64,000 nt of DNA from Pycnopodia helianthoides (Eukaryota; Echinodermata; Asteroidea; Forcipulatida; Asteriidae): contig CM063247.1 of the NCBI GenBank assembly GCA_032158295.1, positions 16,470,009-16,534,008 on the forward strand, read 5' to 3'. Under the pieces are notes generated by a model. It was not told the origin of the DNA. It ran no database searches and worked only from the letters and a program-made list of their open reading frames with translations. Below are positions 11,194-34,763 of the stretch, in pieces; the stretch's first letter is position 1; the number at the start of each line of letters is the position of its first letter. Both the position numbers and the translations under genes were made by a program.

Positions 11194-13825
11194 TTTTCTA
11201 TACTGTCTTTTTCATTTATTTTAGCCGTCGATCCCACTTTACTTTCCATTCAATCGGTGTTTTTGTTTTTTCTGTAATGCTGGATGTAATGGTGTAGTCG
11301 GGCCCCAGCAGGTTGTCGTGTTGACTTTTTTGACTGGTCTCTTTACCTTCAGTCCATCAGATTGTACACATATTTAGGCAAATTTCTGGGTACCAATGAG
11401 TTACAACCCAGACGTCTCGTTAAATCAGCTGCAACAATCGTAGTCGACCTCACTTTTCGATTTGCGTGATGGATGTACGTGGGGTCGACTACTTGTACTC
11501 GAGATTGTAACTGGGTGCAGCGCGCCACCAACCACGGTATAATAATTAGGTTTTCACAAAAGTAGAGGCCAATGCAATGATAAATACAATTTTCTATGAT
11601 TTTACCTATTTTGTACTTTAAGCATTGCACGAAAGTTCAGTCACTAGGTACAAGTTACCATGATGAGAAACACATTATAACAATGACCAATGTACCTTTT
11701 TTTCCCCCTTTTTTTAAATTACAGTTTTGAGCTGTTATTTATCATTCTATGTTTGTTGAATTGCTGATGCGGGCAGGAGATTCCAACTGGCCTTGTTTTC
11801 ATTGCCTTTCAGTATAACACCGCATCCATAGATTAATATCCTTCAAAAATGAATAAGGTCATTTCCATCTATTATACTTTGGGAATAGACATCCCACGAT
11901 TAGTTTCTTTGTTCCAAACTACATGTCAATTTATTTTTGAAAGTTTGTTACTACAAACAAGTAAAAATATGAATTGGAAGGCAAATAAAGCAACTTTGAT
12001 CCTCAATTCAAAATTGGTTTTCAAAATCTCCCAAAGTGTCCTTGATTGCACCAGAGAGCATGTTATATGGCCTGAATGCCAGAGGGCCCTAAGCAGGCCA
12101 AAGACCCCCTCTTGTGAGGTTCCCTTATTTCCACCTGCTATGAGTATCCGCCCCTTTAAGATGGAATTCTCTTTATAAAACTCTTTGAAACTTTTGCTCA
12201 AAATTGAGGGAAACTAGCCAGGATCGAATCACCTCAGATTGCACCTATAGGGCATCTATAGTTTGAATATTAGTCTGTGAAAACAAAAGACAGAAAAACA
12301 GACATGAAATGTGGCTCTAGACTGACAAAAAAAGAAACCTCCCATGCAGGTTACCACAACTCCTTCATACTGTCACATCGTGTTGCCTTAAAAAAAGAAC
12401 TACAGCCACTTTGATTGCACCTGGCTAAATACAATACAATCTGACATTAAAACAAGCCCACTGCATTGTACTCATTCTTTTGCACTGAGCTAGGTTGGGA
12501 TTCCTTAAGATAACATCAGAAAAACACGACACCGACAGAAACCGTCGTTACAACGTAATTTTACATATAAACTTTTTATTACATCTGTACAAATACAAAT
12601 ACATTTCAATACACAATATCTCTACACAATTGATCCTTAAAAATACTGTTAAATGTTCTTTCCCACTACAACATCTTTTAGATGGGTAACTTTGAAGTAT
12701 CATTCAAGGTATGGACTTCCTTGCACGACCCAATCAGCGTCTACCATAATTTCCACCATTTTGGGAGTCAATTCCTTTGCATAAACTCCCAAAATGGCAG
12801 ACAGGGTATTGTGTTGGTGCGCTTCGCGTCATGAAATGGGTCAACATGTGTATTAAGCGTATTCAGAATGATAACTCTTTTTAGCTGGACAAATAAATAT
12901 ATATGTTTTGTGGCACAATAAAGAAAACAGATTTGAAAATGGCTTTTGAAGGTTTGTATAATGTTTCAAGTACTGAAAACGCATGCATGGCACAATGAGG
13001 GACAAATGATTTTGAGTTTTATGGAAACGTTAAAGGACTACTTTGCTAACACATTTTTATGCACGTGCGCGTTAGCCATACGCTGAGATACATGCAACTA
13101 AAGTTTGTCAAAAAAAGAGGCAAGTGCCACGCACAGGAAGACTTTGTAGTGTGTTTTTCAATTTTCATTGGCACAACTAAGAAACCAAACACAAGGAAAT
13201 CAGCTGATTAGCTGAAAGGTGCATGCCTGAATCTTTTGTGTACGATTTAACCCTAAAATTCCCTTCTATGGCCTGTTGAAGGCAACTGTTAAAACTGCAG
13301 TTGCATGAATCTTGGCAAAATGTACATGAAAGGCAAGTCCAAAACTTTCTGGGTCCTGCATATGATCCTATTTAAAAAAAAAAAAATTTACCAATGGAGG
13401 TGATCGTTATGATGTCGGCATGGCTTAAGGTGGGTTTCCATAGTGTTTCCTCCAACAGGGTAATCACAGTTGACGCCTCATGCCTTAGGCTCAATTTCAC
13501 AAAGAGTTAAGATGTGTATCAATCTTAATTGCTCAGCAAATTGCGGATGTCACAATACAAATCACTATGGTGATTGGCAACTCATCTTAAGTTGAATCTT
13601 TGTGCCTTGTAAAACCAAGCCCGGGTGTCAAAAAGAATGACTAAACCAAGAGTGAAGCCCAGTTCATATAAAAAGCATTAGTGAATGTAAAGTCGTTCTA
13701 GTTGTGACACCAGAAAGTTTGCCTCGCTTTCACAATTCTCTCAAAGTATGCTTGATGCTGCAAACAACTGAAAACTCAAAGAAGTAAATGATAACTGGAT
13801 GACACCTCTGTTACCACAGAGACCA
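11194..13825. other. intergenic plus slc30a5 3'UTR side
   Basis: The stretch just below 13825 is expected to be the 3' untranslated region of slc30a5 (minus strand); an AATAAA-like signal on the minus strand occurs near 12566-12573. About 13490-13615 contains a weak inverted repeat (CAATTTCACAAAGAGTTAAG). The rest shows nothing recognisable. The divergent fem1b promoter would lie near 11194-11600, but no motif was identified. Confidence 0.35.
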
Positions 13826-26305
<12,480 letters not shown>

Positions 26306-26400
26306 CTGTAATAAACAAGTTATGCAAATAAACAAATAGAATACAGGCTCTTGACCAAACAATAAATGGGAGACATTTTTGAAGCCAGTAAAAAATCAGT

Positions 26401-27327
26401 TTATAGCTTCAGAGCAAAGTCTAGTAGACTAGCAAATCCAAGAGGTAAGGCCAAGACTGCAACAAATGTCTGACAAAAGTTTCCTGCTTTTTCCGAGTGT
26501 GCATCTTGCAGTAGCCGAAGCAAGTCCGTAAACGACTTTAGCAGATATTGTAACATCCTGAACCAGATTAATTTTGTGGAAATTCCAGATAATGTATTGA
26601 TAAAGTGGTTTTTTTTAAATATGGCTCTCACCTTCTTGAATCAACCCTGCCAAGATTTGAGCTACCCGCCAACATTGTATCAGCAAAATGGAACTCGGTG
26701 GTTTCAGTGTTTTGATATCATCGCTCTGAAGTCAAATCTGGAAAAAAGAAATATAATAATATAGTAAACTTTATTTCTACAGCGCACATCTCCTGTGCTC
26801 ATGGCATTTTAAAAATACGAATTTAAAAAAACCACGTAATCTAAGCAATTTACAATACAACTCTTAAAAATTTAAGTAGCACTAGATGTTAAAAAATAAA
26901 CAAAAGGCACTAGACAAAAGTTAGAAAATATTATCTAGAGATAAAAATACAGTTTGATAAAAGATAAAAGGTTTACAATAAAAATCGAACAGCTATCGAT
27001 AGGTCCATACAATAGTCAATACTTGTCATTAACATTTAGGCCTACATTTTTTTAAACGTACATTGTTTAGGGAACCCTTTTTTGTTTTCTCTTCTAGGTC
27101 ACAGTACAAAATAAAAACACAAACTTTGTTAATTAATTGACATAATGTAAACCATGACAGTCATAAATCTGTGGAATTGATCCCAATATACTCAACAACT
27201 GCAATGTCTAATTTACATGAATCCTGATTGGGTAACTGCTCGAACCATGTGATCCACCTCTTAAAATCACTGTCTCTCTTAAGAGTTGAGTACAGTCTTT
27301 TCATGCTTACCATACTGTCATCACCAG
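26401..27327. other. slc30a5 5' side, first exon not found
   Basis: AT-rich with an AAT-type repeat start near 26750. The first coding exon and promoter of slc30a5 should lie somewhere upstream of 26305, here or further right, but no ATG with a fitting donor and phase was identified. Confidence 0.35.
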
Positions 27328-27528
27328 GGCCCAATTTCATAGAGCTGCTTAAGCACAAAAAGTAGCTAAGCACAACAAAAACATACTTACCAGAATATTA
27401 TTACCAGCCAAAATGCCAAAACTCATGTACAAGCTATGACTGGCATCCTGCCAAATTTTGCTTAGCAGAAAGGCTTTTAGCAGTATTTTCCGCTTAAGCA
27501 GCTCTATGAAATTGGGCCCTGGCTAGGG
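27328..27528. mobile_element. MITE with CAGGGCCCAATTTCATAGAG TIRs
   Basis: About 200 bp; the right end is a nearly perfect complement of the left for about 30 bases. It supplies the stop codon to the minus-strand open frame that ends at 27504. Confidence 0.75.
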
Positions 27529-28290
27529 TACCAAAGGTTGTAGTTTGCTGGTACTTCTACAATACTTCCCATCTTTCTTTTTTTAATATGACTTAAACTA
27601 CCATCGCTTCCTATTACAAAGTATGTATGGTTTGTGGACGATATCTGACCGTTCCATATCCCACAGTCATCGGTAAAAATCACTGCGCTTTCCTGATTTC
27701 CTATATCTATAGATGGATTGCAATATGCGTCATTGACCGCCATCTTTGATGTAAACCGATTTAAAAGTGCACGCGTGTATGCGCTAGGCACGACTCTCAG
27801 CCAATGATAGCTCTTCATGCGTGCACAATTCATCAAAGATGATGGTCAATGACGCGTATTGCAATCCATCTATATTGGCACTGTTATCAGTTACAAAATA
27901 CATGTTATCTTTATTAATACCTGGCGGAATCTCAGCCATTGTGGGCCTTTCAACACAGACTATCTTATACAAATTAATAGGATTAATAAAAACTGTTAAC
28001 AAGTCTGTTGCCCAAAGGCTGAACCGGGGGATCTTGAGCTTCCTCTGAAGGATTGTCACCTGACAAATCTAACCGTTTCCTTACTCCTCTAGAATTGTTA
28101 CATTTGACCTTTCTTTTCTCTGGTCTGGTACCATTAACAGCAGATGCTCTAATGTCAAACTCATCTTCTGATTCAGGAAAACTCTGATCCCAAACTGACT
28201 TGCCCAGAGCAGAGGTCAGAGAGGGAGCTGGAGACAGATCTGAGGAGGGAACTTGATGAGCCAGAGATGGAGATGATGAGGGAACAGAAG
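27504..28290 (-). pseudogene. unrecognised open frame disrupted by a hairpin transposon
   Basis: From about 28285 down, a frame reads LTSALGKSVWDQSFPESEDE, a basic stretch RPEKRKVK and RKRLDLSGDN, then meets TAA. One T fewer in the T5 run near 27986-27990 would open the frame into INPINLYKIVCVERPTMAEI and further to DNSANI. The 159-bp element 27712-27870 follows; beyond it the frame resumes with DIGNQESAVIFTDDCGIWNG and runs into a MITE. Removing the element with one TATA leaves the frame intact, which suggests it was once coding. The acidic/basic composition could fit a nuclear or transposon protein; the family is unknown. Confidence 0.45.
27712..27870. mobile_element. 159-bp hairpin MITE with TATA duplication
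   Basis: Termini GATGGATTGCAATA and complement; flanked by TATA at 27708-27711 and 27871-27874. Nearly the whole length folds back, including GTGCACGCGTG-type arms in the middle. Confidence 0.7.
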
Positions 28291-28432
28291 ATGGAGATGG
28301 GCTTGCAGGAGGCAGAACTGGGGATGGAGGCAGACCAGCAGGAGGCTAAAACTTGGGATAGAGGTGAACAAGCAGGAGGTGGAACTGGGGGCAGAAGCGG
28401 AACCGGGGATGGAGGTTGCGACGTTTTTTGTC

Positions 28433-29155
28433 ATGTCCCAGTACCAATTGAGTCCATCCTGGTATACATGATGTACACCGGTGTTTTAGCGAGTTCTTGG
28501 TGGTCGGACCGTAGATAGAGAGCCATTCCTAGGGAACTGGGATGGAAGTTGTGACGTTGGGGAAGATGGAACTGAAGATGGAGTTCTTGGTAGTCGGACC
28601 GGAGATGGAGAGCCACTACTGGGGAACTAGGGATGGAGGTTGTGACGTTGGGGAAGACGGAACTGAAGATAGAGTTCTTGGTGGTCGGGCCGGAGATGGA
28701 GAGCCCATCCTGGGGAACTGGGGATGGAGGTTGTGATGTTGGGGAAGACGGAACTGAAGATAGAGTTCTTGGTGGTCAGGCCGGAGATGGAGAGTCCATC
28801 CTGGGGAACTGGGGATGGAGGTTGTGACGTTGGGGAAGATGGAACTGAAGATAGAGTTCTTGATGGTGGGACCGGAGATGGAGAGCCCATCCTGGGGAAC
28901 TGGGGATGGAGGTTGTGACGTTTGGGAAGATGGAACTGAAGATAGAGCTCTTGGTGGTCGGACCGGAGATGGAGAGTCGATGAGAGAGATGCAAGGCGAT
29001 GGACGGAGGGGAGTGGAAGACACAACCTAAGCAAATGTCTTTCTGGTGGCAGTATGCATGAGAGGGACAAAGTGGTTCGGAGTCCATGTCCCAGTACCAG
29101 TTGAGTCCATCCTGGTATACATGATGTACACCGGTGTTTTAGCGCGCTCGACAGT
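28433..29155. repeat. 91-bp minisatellite with flanking 70-bp direct repeats
   Basis: GATGGAGGTTGTGACG recurs at exact 91-bp steps (28633, 28724, 28815, 28906) with a diverged copy near 28542. The block CATGTCCCAGTACCA...CCGGTGTTTTAGC occurs at both edges (28433-28494 and 29085-29146). All minus-strand frames stay open for long stretches, giving Pro/Ser-rich translations, but the unit length rotates the frame, so coding is not supported. Confidence 0.75.
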
Positions 29156-29159
29156 TGGG

Positions 29160-31055
29160 TGGAAAGTGGCGTTGAGGACCCGCACACACAAATCTGCCTT
29201 CCCATTTACTGGTGGATAGACTGAAATTGTTGGAACCCCAATAACAGATGCTGCTGCTTGGATGGTCCAAGACAGCTAGTCGCATGGAGGAACTGTATAG
29301 TAGCGGACGTCTGAACAACTGCCAGCAGTGTAAAATTACGACTCAAGATGCAGCATTTAAATCAGGGTTCGAAATTAATGGTCACCCGGCCACCAAATGC
29401 GAGTAAAAACAGCGGCGGGCGAGTCCAAATCCTTCCTTTATTAGCCTGCTGGGCAGGTCAAAAAAATGTCCTTTTCACAATAAATATTTGCTAGATTTAA
29501 TGTGGCCGCGATGGCGATTGCAATCATTTATTTTCAGTAAAACACGCATGCACTGGCTCTCTCCTTCATGTTCCATACAACAATACGAAGGCGATTAGGG
29601 AAACACACAACTCAAAATTCCAGGGGCGGAAAATGGCGGTGGAGTCTAATTTTAACCTTGTACTGCTATTTTTCAGTCAAAATTACAACCTCGTACTCAT
29701 ACATGTCATAAACACATCGCTCTAGCCACACAATTTTTCCCCAATGTGCGTCGTCGACCGATCGTTTACGAAGACTTCAGTGCAAAAGAAGTTCTACAAA
29801 AACTGATCCTCAAATTACTAATCCATGAAAATTGCTGTGGATGAGAACACTATTATTAAGGGCAGAAGTTAGGGAAAAGATTGTTCAAAAACGCAATTTT
29901 TCAGACCTCACTTCCGTTTTTTGGGGTGTTTTTTTTTACACTTCGAAAATTGTGTGCATACTACATGCGGGCTATACTCTGGTGAAAAAACTTGCGGGCG
30001 ATCCAAAATAAATTAAGCCAGGGAAACCCAAGTGTATTCCTGTCTGTAGTGTACTGTTAATCATCTAAATGCTATTCATTTTCTCGATCGATTGCAAAAT
30101 TATATTAAAACAAACAAGAATAACAACTTTTTACAACTCAAAATATGAATAACTACAAGGCCTAACATTTATTTAACAACTGGAACTCACTGAACTACTT
30201 TTAGTACTTTTTACAAAAAAAGGATTCACAATTAATTACACAGACTGATGAGATAGACACACTGCCCAAATTATTTTTTAAATAGTCAAGAGTCGGCACC
30301 AATACTCAGTGTTGGGGTAATGACATGTTTACTCAATTCAAGAGAAAGAGAAAGAGAAAAGTAACAAACCTTTCACAAAACAGCAATCATCAAGTTGAGG
30401 GACTTTGTTTTGGTCGTTTTGGAAAGGAGGAATGACGTGTAACTGTAACGGTGTCTGAGTGATAAAATAAAAAATTAACCACTTGCACTCTCTAGAGCGC
30501 AACATGATACCCAGACGCTAATAAGCAATTTCTGATAAATATATGAGACGCTATAAAGGGGCACCAGTCTATGGAAACACGCTGACCATTTCTTGCCAAT
30601 TGAGGGGGTGCTAATTAAAAAAATTGCCATTATTTTTCGATCTCCTGAATAAAGTTAACATTGCAAAAAAATTATTATAGGGCCTATAGCTACTTAGACG
30701 CATTACTTGTGCATGGTCTCTGAATCTGACTGTTATTCGGCAAAGCATCATAATGGAAACATCTCACCAACTTCTTGATTTCAATGGAAGCCGATATGAT
30801 TCCAATGAAAGCAATCCAATTAATTTATACACCCTTCTTTGCGGGCCTCTCTTTTTTTTGGCGGCCGGGCGAGTTTAGTTGTTGTTTTTAATACGCATGT
30901 TTTGCTTAGCGCGATTAAAAAATTCAGTGCTTGCAACGTATTAGCGGGGAATGGTGACAGAAAAGAAAGTGGCCAAGGTATATTTATTCACAGATTTTAA
31001 ACAAAGGGGTTACGGGTGAGTTCCCACGTTCGATTTCGCTCGTCCCCAGCGCCTT
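29160..31055. other. repeat-like, no gene recognised
   Basis: Starts near 29352 with CAGGGTTCGAAATTAATGG, an hAT-type terminus. Phrases with GGCGGGCGAG recur near 29414 and GGCCGGGCGAG near 30866. No coding or RNA gene was identified; a GC-rich hairpin lies near 31030-31090. Confidence 0.35.
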
Positions 31056-31089
31056 GCCTTAGGCCGCTGGGGCCGAGCGAAACGTTCGA

Positions 31090-31365
31090 TGTGCACGGGG
31101 GAAACGTGTAACAACGTATGTGACCGTATGGACACGATGTGAGTCAATGAGCAGGCATTTTGGGTTAGAAAAAGTTTCCGAAGCCGTTATTGGTGAGGAT
31201 ACTTTTGGAAGAAACGAGAGGTGACCTGTCACGTATAAAGTCACAATGAAGTGACGAAAGGAACCACCACGAAACGGATCAAGCGACAAGCAAATAAAGT
31301 CAAGGAACACTTAATTTAATAGTCAAAGACAACTACAATTATAAAATGTATGATACAAAAGTAAA
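31090..31365 (-). repeat. left arm of a ~2.4-kb inverted repeat
   Basis: The complement of about 33255-33540: both read TTCCTTGACTTTATT and GACAGGTCACC in opposite orientation. Small open frames on both arms look alike only because of this. Confidence 0.7.
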
Positions 31366-31400
31366 CGGACATGGGTAAATCTCTTTTTTGAAGATGTGTC

Positions 31401-31416
31401 GGCTCTGAAAAAAGCC
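31401..31416 (-). promoter_or_regulatory. histone-type 3' stem-loop 1 (variant)
   Basis: Minus strand GGCTTTTTTCAGAGCC, followed 3' by a CAAAAAAGAGA purine box at about 31381-31393, the layout of a histone downstream element. One arm has T-for-C, giving a G-U pair. Confidence 0.65.
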
Positions 31417-31574
31417 GGTTGGTTTGGTCTTGGAGCGTCTTTTCCTCAATCCCGTTCAGCTTTGGCAAGTAAATTCAAAGAACAGTTAATTTAATAGTCA
31501 AAGACAGCTACAACTAAAAATGTATGATAAAAAAGTAGACAGATATGTGTAAATCTCTTTTTTGAAAATGTATT

Positions 31575-31590
31575 GGCTCTGAAAAGAGCC
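31575..31590 (-). promoter_or_regulatory. histone-type 3' stem-loop 2 (canonical)
   Basis: Minus strand GGCTCTTTTCAGAGCC, the exact metazoan histone mRNA 3' stem-loop, preceded by CCAAACCAACC and followed about 12 bases later by CAAAAAAGAGA. Confidence 0.8.
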
Positions 31591-31611
31591 GGTTGGTTTG
31601 GAGCATGTGTT

Positions 31612-31627
31612 GGCTCTGAAAAGAGCC
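31612..31627 (-). promoter_or_regulatory. histone-type 3' stem-loop 3 (canonical)
   Basis: Minus strand GGCTCTTTTCAGAGCC again; preceded by CAAGACCAAACCATTC. No purine box directly after it. No histone reading frame lies upstream: a MITE begins at 31731. Confidence 0.75.
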
Positions 31628-31726
31628 GAATGGTTTGGTCTTGAATCTTTTTCTTAATCCCGTACGCGTTCAGCTATATGGCCTTGTAGGGCCTACTACT
31701 AGATCATGTCGGTCGACCGTCTCAGC

Positions 31727-34700
31727 TTAAGGCCCTGTACACTATTGGTAAGATCGAAAAACACATTAATCATAACAGATTCACACATAACTTACATGAT
31801 TTAAAGTAAGTAATGGTAGAAAGGGTTCCTTAAAATATTTCTGCCTAGTATGCTATCGTTTCTGAGAAATGAGTAAAACAATAGTTTTTATCACGCGTGA
31901 TAAAAACCTGATGTTAAAAAATCAGAAAACACATAAGGTCTCTTTTCACTATTTTCTCGTGACCTCGATGACCAATTGAGCTCAAACTTTCACAGGTTTG
32001 TTTGTTCATGCATATGTTGAACCACACAAAATGTGAACACTGATTTTGAGCTGTTACCAAAAGTGTACAATACCCAAGGAGGTAGAAGCGGTTTCCACAA
32101 AACCGCGCTGCGAAAATAGCCTTGTCGATGGAGATGTGCTCCTGAAACACAAAAATTTGCCGGTTCGGAGCGTTACGACCATCCTGTGCAATACGTTGAC
32201 ACAATCTCAAAAATGACAAAAATCACCCTTGTCTTTCCTATAGATAACATAAAACTTTAAATACGCAACATTTCTCTCGCCGGTGAAATGGCTTAGTGCG
32301 GCGTCCACCTAAAATTAGGTCATTAAGCCTACACTAAATCTGGTCGTATTTATAAAGGGGATGACCCCCGTGTTTGAGTGATTTAAGATAATGTCACCGG
32401 ACCCATTGAACCTTTAGTGGGGTCATTGTTAACGGGTGATGAGTTTGTTTACAGTCCTGTCACCCGCTCGTCAAGTTGAGAAAATTCCACTCCACGTAAT
32501 CACACCTTTTGTGAAGTGCGAACACCGGACCTATTGAGCCTTTGGTGGGGTCGTTGTTAACAAGTGATGCGTTTGTTTAGAGTCCTGTCACCCGCTCGTC
32601 AAGTTGAGAAAATTCCACTCCACCTAATCCCACGTAATTCCAAGTGCGAACACCGGACCCATGGACCCGCAACCAATCCAAGCTGAAGTATGGGCTTCCA
32701 ACAAAACCCACTAAAATCAAAGTACCCCTGAATGAAGAACCGGAGGAAGAGGATTATGACTACCCTGACCTTTCGCTGAGGCTTCTCATCTCCCCACTAC
32801 TCCTGTAAGGAGAAGCAACCGTCGAAAGATTAGCAGACCCACCCTTTCTAAGTCAAAATGGACTCCATAATTAGGACACGCACTCCTGCAAGACAATCAT
32901 TTTGAGAGTAGCCACCATCATTGAGCATTGTCCTCCAAAGTCGGATTGTGGATTTATAAACATTTTAAAGAAAGTCCAATGTGTATATTTCTGCTGTAAC
33001 AGTTCATTGATTATCGAAAGTTCCGAAATTACCGATGGAAGTGGAGGAGGCATATGCAATGAGACTGTATTATCGATCCCAAGCACCCGCTGCTTTTGGT
33101 GGTATAGAACCATAATACATTTATAATTGCAGTTGTCGTTAACTACTAAATTAACTATTCCTTGAACTTATTTGTTTGTAACTTGACCCGTTGCGCGTCG
33201 TAAACACGTCTTTGTGTAAATAAAAATTACGGTGTAAATAAAATTTTGATTTGATAGGTGTGGCTCCTAAAGGAGTTTTGTATCAATCATTTCTAATTGA
33301 AGTTGTCTTTGACTGTTAAATGTTCCTTGACTTTATTAGTTTGTCACTTGATCCGTTGCGTGGTGGTTCCTTCCGTCACTTCATTTTGACTTTATACATG
33401 ACAGGTCACCTATCGTTCCTACCCAAAGTATTCTCATCAATAAAGGCTTCGGAAACTTTTTCTAACCCATTATGCCCACTCGTTGACTCACACCGTATCC
33501 CTACAATCACATGTCCCTTTAAATATTGTTTGAAGCTTTGAATGGTGTGGACAAATATGCCCGTGGACACATGCCCGTTGGAACGCAGCTGCGTTCCTTT
33601 CGGATCATTCTTTCGAGACCGTTCTAATGGGAACGATACTGGAACATCCATGTGGGCACATTCGCACCTGGTACGCTTGCTGCCTGTGTGCCAGGTGCGG
33701 CCTTTGTTTATGTTATCATGAAATGTTTTGAAAAATCGATTTCCTGCTAGACGCTTTGGGCCATGCCTCTCGTAGTAAAACAAAAGTAGTTTCAGATTTA
33801 GTCTGTAGTCGTATTCATTGATTATTATTTAGTTAAACATGTTGTTTATCATTTACATGTAGAAATACAGGGTCCCGGTTTCGTAATACGATCGTCATGG
33901 ATTAGATGCAGCCGTCGATCGTTCTGTTATGATAAAATTAACGCAATCTGTGATTCCGGAAATAACATTACTTACAGATGCAAGGTCCGAATTTTGTTGA
34001 TATGACTCTTAATTGAGATTTAGATTTTAAACAGCTAATTTTAAAGGCTCTAGAGTTTTCAGTAAAGGTAAAATTGTGCGTGTTTTTATTGTTTTAAACG
34101 GCATTATCCTTCAAGATTTACTCAGAGAAAAAGTGAAAAGTATATATCTATTCGATTGAAACTCCGTATTATTTATATATTGACAGTCGCAAACTGACCA
34201 AATTCTGAATTGGGTGAGAATGTGCCATCCGTTCAACAAGGAATGCTTGATTTTCTCTCATATGGGAACTTGCGGGAACAGCATCGGCGGCGGAACGTCC
34301 AAATGGGATGATGCCTGCGATCCACTGGGAACAGTGAGTTTGCCAAAGTGGAACGTTCCAAGCGATCCAACTTTTAACTACGCTCCCTAATTAATTTGAA
34401 GCCGAGGTTTGTGTTCAAACATTCTGCAAAATACGATCAGAGCGTACTGATCGTAACGTACATGTTCCACAACTGGTTCTTTTCAAAACCATCGCAGCTC
34501 AATGGGTGATCACAATGGTGTCACCGCAAACCCGATTGTCAAGATGTTTTCTCCAGTTAGGACCTATGCCACGGATTGGTAAAGCTAAACAAAAATATTA
34601 ATCAACATGTTTTCACGTGAAAGCCTACTTTTTATGAACCTCAAGTAATAAACCACAAAGGAAACCGACTAGAGAAATTAAAAAAAAATTATTTTGGACT

Positions 34701-34763
34701 TAAATTCAAATTTGTTTAAAAGCATAACATAATATTGGAAATAAAAAGTCACATCCACTTAAA
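31727..34763 (+). repeat. 3.03-kb tandem duplication, copy 1
   Basis: Copy 1 of two nearly identical units; matching points are 3030-3034 bp apart. It begins with a TTAA-MITE (about 31731-32073) whose right end is truncated to ATACC. It contains an internal ~125-bp direct repeat (CACCGGACC blocks near 32396 and 32525) and the right arm of the inverted repeat (33255-33540). Small open frames within are duplicated but lack domains. Confidence 0.9.

Noticed and set aside
28616..29205. Pro/Ser-rich protein from the 91-bp array
   Set aside because: All three minus frames are open simply because the GC-rich unit lacks stops; 91 bp rotates the frame each copy.
31914..32219. 101-residue frame duplicated at 34944-35249
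   Set aside because: Identity follows from the 3-kb duplication, part of the frame lies in a MITE, and no domain is visible.
33320..33541. Frame resembling 31059-31310 on the other strand, as a conserved protein
   Set aside because: The similarity is explained by the inverted-repeat arms; the frame has no known domain.
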